Source: a virus. From it: a DNA stretch of 21,008 nucleotides. The notes under the pieces were generated by a model that worked only from the letters and a program-made list of their open reading frames with translations, had not been told where the DNA came from and made no database searches. Position 1 is the first letter of the stretch. Every line of letters begins with the position of its first letter. Location: IMG/VR virus record IMGVR_UViG_3300017957_000097, positions 1 to 21,008 of that record; one strand, given 5' to 3'. Positions 1-5,915 of this stretch are shown piece after piece. Made by a program: the position numbers and the translations under genes.

Positions 1-1
1 C

Positions 2-880
2 CGCGCTCAAACTGATAACCACAAGCTGCTTGACACGGTGCGTGGTGCAACTGAAGAGCTAGAAAGTAACACCACTGGTGCTGAAGCGACTAACGCTGAT
101 GGTTTGACAGCGTTCAACTCGGATGGCTTTGCGCTGGGTGCTGATGTTGAGTACAACACCAGTTCTGAGGCTTATGTTGCCTGGACTTGGGACGCCGGTT
201 CTTCAACCGTGTCGAACACAGATGGCACCATAACTTCTCAGGTAAGGGCGAATCCCACTGCGGGGTGCTCGGTTGTTAGTTATACGGGAACAGGGGCCAA
301 CGCCACAGTTGGGCATGGTTTAAACGCTGTGCCAGAAATGATTATAGTTAAAAACCGTGACGCGGCACTTAACTGGAATGCATATCATGTTGGAGTCGAT
401 TCCTCAAGTCCTGAGGACTACTTTCTGAGGTTAAATTTTACTGACGCGATAATTGCTTCAGTTAAGCGGTGGAACAACACCGCCCCCACAAGTAGTGTCT
501 TCTCAGTAGGAACTTCTGGTAATGTAAATGGTAATACCCAAGATTTGATTGCCTACTGCTTCGCCCCAGTCGAAGGCTTCAGCTCCTTTGGTTCGTTTAC
601 TGGGTCAACTTCAAATACATTTGTTTACACCGGAATGCGTCCACGGTGGCTGATGATTAAGCGGACTGATACTACTGGTAATTGGCAAATCCTTGACACC
701 GAACGGGAAGGTTACAACGTAGATAATGACCCTTTGTGGGCAAACCTTGCTGATCAAGAGGGTACTACCGACATTGCAGATATTCTCAGCAACGGTTTCA
801 AAATGCGTGATGGCGCTACTGGCGATTACATCTACGCAGCCTTCGCTGAACATCCTTTCAACACGAGCCGTGCTCGGTAG
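2..880 (+). CDS. DUF7483-like tail fibre/structural protein, 5' truncated by window
   Basis: The reading frame is open from base 2, so the true start lies upstream and at least 292 residues are visible. The protein is rich in Ser, Thr, Asn and Gly. It shows the pattern of phage fibre proteins of the DUF7483 type: a segment ending in YVAWTWDAG, a VSYTGTG repeat start, VPEMIIVKNR, then a second copy-like unit with FVYTGMRPRWLMIKRTD, ending in YIYAAFAEHPF. The two units (VPEMIIVK and RPRWLMIK) look like repeated beta modules. Such proteins sit at the distal tail and are thought to bind the host surface or carry decoration. It is first in a rightward run followed by tail-assembly-like genes, which fits. 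The DNA is clearly AT-richer than the replication genes (hand count 27 G+C of 60 in 481-540), as is common for exchanged host-range genes. The family call is from memory of motifs; the receptor is unknown. Confidence 0.7.
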   Translation, partial: RAQTDNHKLLDTVRGATEELESNTTGAEATNADGLTAFNSDGFALGADVEYNTSSEAYVAWTWDAGSSTVSNTDGTITSQVRANPTAGCSVVSYTGTGANATVGHGLNAVPEMIIVKNRDAALNWNAYHVGVDSSSPEDYFLRLNFTDAIIASVKRWNNTAPTSSVFSVGTSGNVNGNTQDLIAYCFAPVEGFSSFGSFTGSTSNTFVYTGMRPRWLMIKRTDTTGNWQILDTEREGYNVDNDPLWANLADQEGTTDIADILSNGFKMRDGATGDYIYAAFAEHPFNTSRAR

Positions 881-903
881 ACTTTCCTTATCACCGCGGA
901 ACC

Positions 904-1455
904 ATGCCCTACTACCTCGACGGCAGCGCAATCTCAGATAACCGCGCATTTGTCCACGGCGGGATTCAGTATCCCGCTAACTGGATTCGCCTTTCAACCC
1001 AGGAGGATCGCGACGCGATTGGCATGACTTTTGTGCCAGAAGCCCGCAACTGGGATCAGCGTTTTTACTGGGGCTACGACGGCAATGGCGATCTAATCCC
1101 CAAAGATCACGCTGATCTCGTTTCCCTTTGGACGGGTAAAACTCGGGACACTGCGGGCGGCTTGCTGCAAGGCAGCGACTGGATGGTAATTCGCCAGGCA
1201 GATAATGGCACAGCAATTGATGACGCCTGGAAAACCTGGCGCGAATCAATCCGCACGGCATCAAGCGCAAAGATCACCGCTATCGCCGCAACATCTACAA
1301 CGGACGAGCTGCGGGCATACATTCTTGGTGCCGATTACCCTGTATGGCCACAAGATCCCAGTCAACCAGTTGTAACTGAATCCGACGCTGATACCGTTGA
1401 GGTAGGCGACGCAACTGCTGCCAGCGCTGGACCTGTGCCCATCGACACGCCGTAA
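904..1455 (+). CDS. Tail fibre assembly / chaperone-like protein
   Basis: This 183-residue protein begins 23 bases after the fibre gene, at an ATG without a clear Shine-Dalgarno. The first third (PYYLDGSAISDN, PANWIRLSTQEDRDAIG) resembles the N-terminal part of tail-fibre-associated proteins, in which a short substrate-contact segment precedes an assembly domain. Residues about 85-115 (LLQGSDWMVIRQADNGTAID, then WRESIR) match the typical phage tail assembly chaperone motif LL..SDW.v.R..d.g......w...R. The C-terminal tail is acidic and low in complexity. The position directly after a fibre gene supports a role in folding or attaching that fibre. A minor structural role is possible instead. The motif is seen; the chaperone function is inferred from the family. 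Confidence 0.55.
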   Translation: MPYYLDGSAISDNRAFVHGGIQYPANWIRLSTQEDRDAIGMTFVPEARNWDQRFYWGYDGNGDLIPKDHADLVSLWTGKTRDTAGGLLQGSDWMVIRQADNGTAIDDAWKTWRESIRTASSAKITAIAATSTTDELRAYILGADYPVWPQDPSQPVVTESDADTVEVGDATAASAGPVPIDTP

Positions 1456-1457
1456 CC

Positions 1458-1796
1458 ATGGCTATCCAACCCGGCAAATACGACATCACGCTGCAGCGCC
1501 GAGCTGATTACAGCGTGACTTTGCGGTTCATTGACAGCAACAGCGTCTCAATCGATTTGACAGGTTGGACAGTTGCAGCGCAGGTGTGGAATAAACCCCG
1601 GACCACAAAATACGCTGATTTTGCTGTGACCTACACAGACCGCGCAAATGGCACCGTTGCAGTCGCGCTGACAGACACCGAAACAGCTACGTTCCCAGAC
1701 GACGCGTATTATGACGTCCTGCTCACGAACACTGACGGACTGAAAGAGTATTACCTTGAGGGCACCATAACTGTTTCTGAGGGGTACACCGCATGA
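1458..1796 (+). CDS. Small Ig-like/BppU-N-like virion protein
   Basis: This 112-residue protein starts two bases after the previous stop. Alternating hydrophobic beta strands are visible: YDITLQR, YSVTLRFID, WTVAAQVWN, GTVAVALTD, YYDVLLTN and YYLEGTITV. This is the layout of the small immunoglobulin-like domain found in phage baseplate or tail proteins (BppU N-terminal type), with the typical order RGD/RAD-type turn, GW.v...v, then n...v.l. and a closing strand. The protein has no membrane segment and only this one domain. It overlaps the next gene by four bases (ATGA), so the two are probably translationally coupled. The same architecture occurs in the first half of the head-tail joining protein at 18225. 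The exact role is unknown; a baseplate or head decoration function is inferred. Confidence 0.5.
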   Translation: MAIQPGKYDITLQRRADYSVTLRFIDSNSVSIDLTGWTVAAQVWNKPRTTKYADFAVTYTDRANGTVAVALTDTETATFPDDAYYDVLLTNTDGLKEYYLEGTITVSEGYTA

Positions 1797-1975
1797 CTGC
1801 CGTTCAGGTCAGCTCAGTTAAAAACACGGTTGTTGTTACTGGTGATGCCGACACCAGAGTTGTCACGGTCGCGACCGCAGGGCCTCAAGGTGCAGCAGCA
1901 ACTGTTGCAGCGCTAGAAGCTCGCGTTGCAGCACTAGAAGCTGTTGACTATCTGGTGCTGCAGGACGGCAACTAA
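1793..1975 (+). CDS. Small collagen-turn/coiled-coil protein
   Basis: This 60-residue protein is coupled to the previous gene by an ATGA overlap. The first half is a beta-rich segment (VSSVKNTVVVTGDADTRVVT). It is followed by a single collagen-like turn (AGPQGAAA) and a short heptad region with two near-identical units, VAALEARVAALEAV, which should form a short coiled coil and probably trimerise. Short proteins with this order occur beside tail fibres in cyanophages, where they may act as trimerisation adaptors. That role is inference. The stop (TAA) shares its last base with the ATG of the following gene. Confidence 0.5.
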   Translation: MTAVQVSSVKNTVVVTGDADTRVVTVATAGPQGAAATVAALEARVAALEAVDYLVLQDGN

Positions 1976-2112
1976 TGGCGGTTAAGTCGAAGACTGCACT
2001 GGGGCGGGTTGAGCACAAAGCCGGTCATCCCAAGACCACAAAACAAGGTTTCGGACAGCACTCACGGCCTCGCCGTCGTGGTAAAAAGCCCTTGCGGGGT
2101 CAGGGTCGTTAG
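1975..2112 (+). CDS. Small highly basic cyanophage-type protein
   Basis: This 45-residue protein has its ATG overlapping the previous stop by one base (TAATG). It is strongly basic, with Lys/Arg/His throughout, and contains HKAGHPKTTKQGFGQHSR and the C-terminal RRRGKKPLRGQGR. Very similar small proteins with an H+KPG.PKTT..G...S+ core and a terminal YRGQGR-like tail are common beside structural and lysis genes in marine cyanophages. The function is not known. Its charge suggests DNA or RNA binding, perhaps as a virion-packaged nucleic-acid-binding peptide. The family resemblance is recalled from motif shape and was not searched. Confidence 0.6.
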   Translation: MAVKSKTALGRVEHKAGHPKTTKQGFGQHSRPRRRGKKPLRGQGR

Positions 2113-2117
2113 CGTTA

Positions 2118-2134
2118 GGGCAGCGTTAGTGCCC
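2118..2134 (+). promoter_or_regulatory. Short hairpin two bases before a GTG start
   Basis: GGGCA (2118-2122) pairs with TGCCC (2130-2134) around a 7-base loop, in the only non-coding gap between the structural and lysis modules. The hairpin ends two bases before the GTG at 2137. CGTTAG occurs three times here (2107, 2113, 2124). There is no T-run, so it is not an intrinsic terminator. It could affect translation of the next gene. Confidence 0.3.
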
Positions 2135-2136
2135 CC

Positions 2137-2418
2137 GTGGATCGCCTAAATGTTGAGCTAATCGGCGGCATCTTGGCTATCGCCGTGCAGGCTGGTATTG
2201 CGGTCTGGTGGGCTAGCGGCGTCAGCTCCAAGATGTTTCACATCGAGCATGAGCTGATGAAGCTGAATATGAACGTGGAGCAGAACACCGAGTTTCGTAT
2301 TCTCTGGCCGCGTGGCGAAATGGGTGCGTTGCCGGACGATGTTAAACAGGATTCCGCAATTCAGGTATTGCAGGCAGAGGTTGAGCGGCTTAGACAGCGG
2401 ACAGTATGCGCCCGATAA
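2137..2418 (+). CDS. Small membrane-anchored protein of the lysis region
   Basis: This 93-residue protein has a GTG start and no strong Shine-Dalgarno. Residues about 7-27 (VELIGGILAIAVQAGIAVWW) form one hydrophobic transmembrane segment near the N-terminus. The soluble remainder ends in a predicted helix with heptad character (IQVLQAEVERLRQR). Several similarly built tiny proteins follow before the endolysin, so this may be one component of a holin or membrane-disruption set, or a membrane-anchored accessory protein. It does not match a holin family that I can name. It abuts the next gene: its TAA supplies two bases just before that ATG. Confidence 0.5.
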   Translation: MDRLNVELIGGILAIAVQAGIAVWWASGVSSKMFHIEHELMKLNMNVEQNTEFRILWPRGEMGALPDDVKQDSAIQVLQAEVERLRQRTVCAR

Positions 2419-2562
2419 ATGGACCCCGACAAGCTAGAAAACTGGCGAAAGATTAAGGAAGTATTAGAACAAGCTGGGAAAACCGACTGCGATTACTACC
2501 GCCGAGCCGTTGTAATCCTGCAGGGCCGCAGGGACCCATGGCGCCCACCTTCGATAGACTGA
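2419..2562 (+). CDS. 47-residue hypothetical protein
   Basis: The ATG follows the previous TAA directly and the frame closes at TGA 2560-2562, giving 47 residues. The protein is charged and helical at first (DKLENWRKIKEVLEQAG), then has a short CDYYRRAVVILQGRRDPW segment. It has no membrane segment or signal peptide. The tight packing between two other small genes in the same direction supports it being expressed. The function is unknown. Confidence 0.45.
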   Translation: MDPDKLENWRKIKEVLEQAGKTDCDYYRRAVVILQGRRDPWRPPSID

Positions 2563-2580
2563 ATCCAACAGACCGCAGCC

Positions 2581-2781
2581 GTGGATCCGTTTATCACGCC
2601 ATTGATCACGGCCGCAATAGTTGCTGGCGTTGGTGCGCTTTGGCGCATTGATAAACGTGCCAGCGTGATGGACACGCGGGTGGCGCTAATCCTTGAGCAA
2701 ATCACGGCATTGCGAAGTGATCACAAAGAACGTCTCGACGATCACGAACGCCGGTTGCGTCGCCTTGAACAACAGGGCTAA
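2581..2781 (+). CDS. Small holin-like membrane protein with coiled-coil tail
   Basis: This 66-residue protein starts at a GTG. A hydrophobic segment at residues about 4-21 (FITPLITAAIVAGVGALW) is followed by a charged helix with heptad spacing up to the C-terminus (LILEQITALRSDHKERLDDH, then ERRLRRLEQQ). One N-terminal membrane helix plus a charged coiled coil is the layout of small phage lysis-region proteins such as hemolysin XhlA-like or holin-associated proteins. The position just before the endolysin supports a role in lysis. The exact role (holin, antiholin or membrane tether) cannot be decided from the sequence. Confidence 0.5.
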   Translation: MDPFITPLITAAIVAGVGALWRIDKRASVMDTRVALILEQITALRSDHKERLDDHERRLRRLEQQG

Positions 2782-2805
2782 CTTTCAAGCAGTCAACGCC
2801 TCCAA

Positions 2806-2943
2806 ATGGACCCCACTACCCTTGCCGCAATCGCAATTCTCGCCGCGGCCGGATCTGAAATCATCACCCTGCTGCCGATCCGCGAAAACAGCTGGGTCCA
2901 GCTGCTGGTCAAGGTGCTCAACGTTATTGGCAAAAAAAAGTAG
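2806..2943 (+). CDS. 45-residue hydrophobic holin-like protein ending at a slippery site
   Basis: The ATG at 2806 opens a 45-codon frame that ends TAG at 2941-2943. The N-terminal half is hydrophobic (TTLAAIAILAAAGSEIITLL). A second amphipathic stretch (WVQLLVKVLNVI) and the basic end GKKK follow, as in class II or pinholin-like small holins with a positively charged tail. It lies directly upstream of the endolysin. The last three codons form an A8 run, and the heptamer A AAA AAG lies immediately before the stop in the correct phase for a -1 frameshift. The -1 frame continues for 78 codons with no start codon of its own. The short form may therefore be one of two products. Alternatively, the A8 run may hide a one-base deletion from a longer gene. 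Confidence 0.6.
   Translation: MDPTTLAAIAILAAAGSEIITLLPIRENSWVQLLVKVLNVIGKKK
2934..2940 (+). other. Candidate -1 ribosomal frameshift site, A AAA AAG
   Basis: The heptamer A AAA AAG lies at 2934-2940 in the phase of the upstream frame and is followed directly by TAG. It is the same heptamer used by E. coli dnaX. A -1 slip keeps both Lys codons paired and continues with GTA at 2940. I see no strong pseudoknot just downstream. GGCGGC near 2943-2948 could pair with GCCGCC near 3092-3097, but only at long range. An AAGGTG about 20 bases upstream is farther away than the internal Shine-Dalgarno of dnaX. Confidence 0.5.
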
Positions 2944-3176
2944 GCGGCACAACTTGGCTTCTGCGCTTTGGCGATAAGGATTGGCGGCACCACGTCCACA
3001 AAGCAGCGCAGGATTGGAAATTCAGGGCCACTCTCAAACCGCGGCTAGATCGCGAGATTGAGGATTGGCATAAAACCCAACCTGCTGCGGGGCCGCCACC
3101 AATCATCAGCAGCGATGAGCTGCGCATATCTGCACCCTGGGCCACCGATGAGCAACCCGGCACCGATCAGTCTTGA
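2940..3176 (+). CDS. -1 frame extension lacking its own start codon
   Basis: After the slippery site the -1 frame is open from 2940 to TGA 3174-3176, adding 78 residues to the upstream 45. It contains no ATG, GTG or TTG codon, so it cannot be started conventionally. The translation looks like real protein: charged, with four DW or EDW steps (GDKDWRHHVHKAAQDW, REIEDW) and a proline-rich stretch (PAAGPPP) near the end. The frame overlaps the endolysin start by 29 bases, like other overlaps here. A fusion product would be a 123-residue protein with an N-terminal membrane helix and a soluble charged domain. Competing explanations are a homopolymer error (A8 for A9) or a broken gene. No homologue is recognised. 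Confidence 0.45.
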   Translation, partial: VGGTTWLLRFGDKDWRHHVHKAAQDWKFRATLKPRLDREIEDWHKTQPAAGPPPIISSDELRISAPWATDEQPGTDQS

Positions 3177-4227
3177 GCAGCTGTTTCGCTACTACAAGGC
3201 GCTGCCCCACCAGGCCGCGGCAATTAAAGAACTAGAGGCCGACCTAGAGGCCAACGGCTACGAAACGGCAATGCGCCGTGATCGCGGCTGGTTCCAGACT
3301 TGGAGCCAAGACGGCAAGCAAGCCAATTTGGCTGCAGCCATCGCGCTGATTAAAGAGTTCGAGGGCGTGCACCTGAGCGCGTACCCGGACCCGCTAAGCG
3401 GCGATGAGCCTTGGACCATTGGTTACGGAACCACGCGCTACAGCGGCGGCGTGCCGGTCAAGCGTGGCGATCGGATCACGATCATCGAAGCCGACATGTT
3501 GTTGCGGCTTGAGGTGGACCGCATCGCTGAGAAGCTGCGGGCCAGCGTGCCGTTCTGGAAAGAGATGGACGACAACCAGAAGTCGGCTCTGGTGTCGTTC
3601 GCCTACAACCTCGGTTCTGGTTTCTACGGCTCTGGCGGATTCGAAACGATCAGCCGCTGCTTGAAAGAAAAAGATTGGGCCGGAGTGCCTGCAGCTCTGG
3701 AGCTGTACCGCAACCCTGGCACCAACGTCGAGGCTGGCCTGCTGCGGCGGCGCAAGGCTGAAGGCAAATGCTGGGGCAAACATCGGCCGCAGTATCAGCA
3801 GCAGACCGCGAAGCTGAGCATTGATGCGCCATTTACGGCCAGGATGACGCCGCACATCACCTTGGGCGAATTTGCGCTCGGTCAAGAGGCGCGGCGGTTT
3901 GTTCGTGCCGATCAGCTAGAGATCGCCGCTGAACTGGCGGCATTCCTGGAGCGGGTGCGCGTGGCGTTTGGCGGCAAACCCGTCATCATCACCTCCGGCT
4001 ATCGACCGCCTTTGATTAATGCCGCGGCAAATGGGGCTAGCAACAGTGAACACCTCTACAAACCCGGTTGTGGTGCGGTTGATTTCTACATCGATGGCGC
4101 CGACATCTACAAAGTCGAGGATTGGTGCGACAAAAACTGGCCCTACTCAATCGGATACGGAGCCGGTAAGGGCTTTGTCCATGTAGGCATCCGCAGCAGC
4201 AGGGCTAGGGTTCGCTGGGATTACTAA
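3148..4227 (+). CDS. Two-domain endolysin: GH24 lysozyme + peptidase M15
   Basis: This 359-residue protein degrades host peptidoglycan at the end of infection. Residues 1-60 are a helical N-terminal region of unknown role. Residues about 62-215 are a GH24 (T4-type) lysozyme with the catalytic Glu72 in KEFEG, Asp81 in AYPDP and Thr90 in WTIGYG, and with the conserved ALVSFAYNLGSG and GLLRRRKAE motifs. Residues about 233-359 are an M15-type zinc peptidase (peptidase M15_3/VanY-like) with TSGYRPP, His302 in NSEH, Asp312 in AVDFY and His345 in FVHVG as metal ligands. The protein should therefore cut both the glycan and a peptide cross-link. There is no signal peptide, so release needs a holin, and candidate genes lie directly upstream. 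I chose the ATG at 3148 because the frame extends upstream only through TTG or alternative codons and that stretch overlaps the -1 extension. ATG 3115 is the alternative. Confidence 0.9.
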   Translation: MSNPAPISLEQLFRYYKALPHQAAAIKELEADLEANGYETAMRRDRGWFQTWSQDGKQANLAAAIALIKEFEGVHLSAYPDPLSGDEPWTIGYGTTRYSGGVPVKRGDRITIIEADMLLRLEVDRIAEKLRASVPFWKEMDDNQKSALVSFAYNLGSGFYGSGGFETISRCLKEKDWAGVPAALELYRNPGTNVEAGLLRRRKAEGKCWGKHRPQYQQQTAKLSIDAPFTARMTPHITLGEFALGQEARRFVRADQLEIAAELAAFLERVRVAFGGKPVIITSGYRPPLINAAANGASNSEHLYKPGCGAVDFYIDGADIYKVEDWCDKNWPYSIGYGAGKGFVHVGIRSSRARVRWDY

Positions 4228-4233
4228 TCGCCA

Positions 4234-4749
4234 GTGCTGCTACCAGACCATGAAATTCGCCGGCTATGCCAGCGCAATTCCCTGCTGTCGCCGTTTAATG
4301 AGGAACAGCTAAACCCAGCCAGCTATGACGTGACGCTGGGCACCCAAATCATGGTCGAGGTGGCGCAAACTTCGGAGCTGCAGAAAATCCAGCTACACGG
4401 CCACACGCCCGACGATCCGTTTTGGATTCAGCCGGGCGAGTTTTTCCTGGCCGAGACGATGGAGATTTTCAATCTCCCCGATCACGTCGGCGCTCAGTTC
4501 GTGCTTAAGTCCAGCCGCGCTCGCGAGGGCTGGGACCATGCCGAGGCTGGCTGGGCGGATCCGGGCTGGTTTGGCAGCAGGTTGACCATGGAGCTGCGGA
4601 ATCAGCGCCGCCTCCATCCACTTCCGATCTGGCCTGGCCTGCGCATCGGCCAGATGAAGTTTCTACTGGTCAGTGGCCGCGTTGAGAAGAGCTACGCGCA
4701 GACTGGCCGCTATAACGCCGACCTAGGCGTTACCGCTAGCAAGGGCTAA
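4234..4749 (+). CDS. dCTP deaminase / dUTPase family protein
   Basis: This 171-residue protein has a GTG start six bases after the endolysin stop. It matches the trimeric dCTP deaminase/dUTPase fold: LNPASYDVTLG near residue 26, FFLAETMEIFNLPDHVGAQF (about 70-89), the nucleotide-binding LKSSRAREG (91-99), DPGWFGSRLTMELRNQ (109-124) with Glu120 in the position of the catalytic Glu of deaminases, and PGLRIGQMKF near the end. Enzymes of this family make dUMP or dUTP from dCTP, or hydrolyse dUTP, and so adjust nucleotide pools for phage DNA synthesis. The SSRAR and E..N motifs favour deaminase over simple dUTPase. The placement after the lysis gene rather than with replication genes is unusual but has precedent in phages. 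A strong terminator follows. Confidence 0.8.
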   Translation: MLLPDHEIRRLCQRNSLLSPFNEEQLNPASYDVTLGTQIMVEVAQTSELQKIQLHGHTPDDPFWIQPGEFFLAETMEIFNLPDHVGAQFVLKSSRAREGWDHAEAGWADPGWFGSRLTMELRNQRRLHPLPIWPGLRIGQMKFLLVSGRVEKSYAQTGRYNADLGVTASKG

Positions 4750-4772
4750 CGTCCGACTGGCGGAGGAGACAT

Positions 4773-4800
4773 GCCCCGGCCTAGCCAACCGGGGCTTTTT
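4773..4800 (+). terminator. Rho-independent terminator ending the rightward late run
   Basis: GCCCCGG (4773-4779) and CCGGGGC (4789-4795) form a perfect 7-bp GC stem with a 9-base loop. TTTTT follows at 4796-4800. It lies 24 bases after the deaminase stop. There is no A-run on the other side, so it works for rightward transcription only. It overlaps the 3' end of the leftward gene that follows. Confidence 0.85.
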
Positions 4801-4994
4801 CACGGCAGCATGATCGCCGGGTTTTTTAGCGGTGCCATGCGCTGCCGCAGCACCTTGCCAGGCGCCTCTGCTGGATCATCCAGCTGCAGCATGGTGAAGC
4901 TATCGACGCCGTGCTTTTCAGCCCACCAGCTGGCGGCCTTGTGGGTGTCGAAGGGGCCGACGTGCCAGGGGCCGACCTTGAGGATGTATTGCAT
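4800..4994 (-). CDS. 64-residue GPWHVGPF-type hypothetical protein
   Basis: This leftward 64-residue protein begins MQYILKVGPWHVGPFDTHKA, followed by AASWWAEKHGVDSFTMLQL. This fold-like pattern (beta strand, GPW/GPF turn, then a helix with A..WA...G and a closing strand) recurs in small proteins of marine Synechococcus and their phages. I do not know its function. It is the second gene of a two-gene leftward unit, 37 bases after the preceding one, and its stop touches the T-run of the terminator from the opposite strand. Confidence 0.55.
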   Translation of the reverse strand: MQYILKVGPWHVGPFDTHKAASWWAEKHGVDSFTMLQLDDPAEAPGKVLRQRMAPLKNPAIMLP

Positions 4995-5031
4995 GGCGGG
5001 AGCGTAGGGGCAGCGGGCCGTTCCGTCTAGG

Positions 5032-5205
5032 TCAGGCGAGGTCGGCCCAAGTTGCGAAAGCTTCGGCGGCGGCGGTTTCGAGGGAGCAGCCGGTGCCGCG
5101 GCGGATCACCTCGGTGGACAAGGTGACGGAAGCGATCAGCTGGTCGGAGGGGCTGGTGATGCCGGCTGCGGTGATGGCGGCGAGGGCGGCGGTGGAGTAG
5201 GTCAT
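5032..5205 (-). CDS. 57-residue hypothetical protein
   Basis: This leftward frame is started at the ATG at 5205-5203 (MTYSTAALAAITAAGITS). A longer form of 78 residues is possible, but it would run back through the likely promoter region near 5230. The protein is Ala/Thr-rich and probably all-helical (TAALAAITAAG, QLIASVTLSTEVIRRG, LETAAAEAFATWADLA), with no convincing membrane segment. It is the first gene of the short leftward pair. The function is unknown. The opposite strand and the other leftward frame in this stretch give arginine/histidine-rich low-quality translations and look like shadows. Confidence 0.45.
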   Translation of the reverse strand: MTYSTAALAAITAAGITSPSDQLIASVTLSTEVIRRGTGCSLETAAAEAFATWADLA

Positions 5206-5229
5206 GAGTCCGGTTCGGTTGATGCAATA

Positions 5230-5260
5230 ACTATACACCACAAACGGGGCACTGTGGCAA
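5230..5260 (-). promoter_or_regulatory. Possible sigma-70-type promoter for the short leftward pair
   Basis: On the minus strand TTGCCA (complement of 5255-5260) is followed after 19 bases by TATAGT (complement of 5230-5235). Transcription would start near 5223, just before the ATG at 5205. The -10 is close to consensus and lies in an AT-rich patch of an otherwise GC-rich region. The spacer is longer than ideal. Confidence 0.3.
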
Positions 5261-5323
5261 CAGGGCATGAAGCGATCCCAAAGAAACCCAGAAAACCAAG
5301 CCGCAACGGTGGCACCCGCTACC

Positions 5324-5344
5324 GTTAGCCAAGCGGCGGCTAGC
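5324..5344 (+). promoter_or_regulatory. Hairpin two bases before an ATG start
   Basis: GTTAGCC (5324-5330) pairs with GGCTAGC (5338-5344), seven pairs including one G-U, around a 7-base loop. It ends two bases before the ATG at 5347 and would mask the ribosome-binding region. No T-run follows, so it is not an intrinsic terminator. Confidence 0.3.
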
Positions 5345-5346
5345 CC

Positions 5347-5532
5347 ATGCGGGCGTTTTACCTAGAAATCTCCGCCAAGCTGGTCTATCGCTCTGACAGC
5401 GATCCAGACGACTTGCCGGCTGACATTTACAGCCAGATCAGCGAGTTCATCCCGAGCGATGAGGACATCATCGATATCGAGGTGCAAGCTCTGCCCCTTC
5501 CTGCGGATCTATGTGGAACAGCATCACATTGA
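5347..5532 (+). CDS. 61-residue acidic hypothetical protein
   Basis: This rightward protein has the sequence pattern RAFYLEISAKLVYRSDSDPD, then DLPADIYSQISEF and DEDIIDIEVQALPLP. It is acidic, with a beta strand, an acidic loop, a helix and a second strand. Small proteins with the FYLE.SAK..Y..dsDPDDLP pattern occur in cyanophages; the role is unknown. Its end overlaps the likely start of the HNH gene by about 20 bases in another frame, which suggests co-translation. Confidence 0.5.
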   Translation: MRAFYLEISAKLVYRSDSDPDDLPADIYSQISEFIPSDEDIIDIEVQALPLPADLCGTASH

Positions 5533-5818
5533 TGAAACGCGCCTAGTCACGCGGCGCTCTGCCCGCGATCAGATCCACTTGGCGTGGAGTTACCGCTGCG
5601 CATACTGCGACGATCCGCTAGGCCGCTCGCCAACGCTCGATCACATTGTTCCAAAGGTGCACGGCGGCCTCACTGTCCGGGAAAACCTCGTGAGCTGCTG
5701 CCTGGCCTGCAACTCATCCAAAGGCCACAAAGACTGGACCACTTGGTTCCGCGCGCAGGAATTTTGGTCAGCACTCCGCGAGTGGGCCATTGCGCGCTGG
5801 CTGAACGGCGAGCACTAA
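5513..5818 (+). CDS. HNH endonuclease
   Basis: This protein has 101 residues from the GTG at 5513. An ATG at 5459 would add 18 residues but would overlap the upstream gene by 74 bases. The core is a zinc-binding HNH fold: C29-A-Y-C32, then TLDHIVP with Asp43-His44 as the catalytic/metal motif, GGLTVRENLV, and CLACN with C63, C66 and Asn67, followed by SSKGHKDW. The two CxxC pairs bind the structural zinc. The C-terminal FRAQEFWSALREWAIARWL matches compact HNH proteins of cyanophages. It may nick DNA as a homing-type or packaging-associated nuclease. It is far from the terminase, so a free-standing homing or host-DNA-directed role is as likely as packaging. Confidence 0.8.
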   Translation: MEQHHIDETRLVTRRSARDQIHLAWSYRCAYCDDPLGRSPTLDHIVPKVHGGLTVRENLVSCCLACNSSKGHKDWTTWFRAQEFWSALREWAIARWLNGEH

Positions 5819-5827
5819 ACTGCAAGC

Positions 5828-5852
5828 TCGAAATTCTATTGAGGAATCTCGA
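5828..5852 (-). terminator. Hairpin between converging transcripts
   Basis: TCGAAATTC (5828-5836) and GAATCTCGA (5844-5852) form a 9-bp stem with one mismatch, which becomes a G-U pair on the leftward transcript, around a 7-base loop. It lies in the 97-base gap between the HNH stop (5818) and the end of the leftward operon (5916). A second GC-rich element, GGTG-GGGAG with CTCCC-CT-CACC on the minus strand, lies at about 5876-5911. Neither has a T-run, so termination is only probable. Confidence 0.4.
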
Positions 5853-5915
5853 AGCGTCCGCCGACGGCAGGCGACGGTGAGGGGAGGACTGCTCCGGCAA
5901 GCTCCCCACCTGCCA

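Noticed and set aside
3394-3885. Leftward open frame of 163 codons
   Set aside because: It is antisense to the GH24 domain of the endolysin, whose catalytic motifs fix the coding strand.
5254-5328. 24-codon rightward frame from GTG (basic peptide), and a 32-codon frame from ATG 5267
   Set aside because: Both are too short, overlap each other and have no supporting motif. The first is a possible peptide but cannot be supported.
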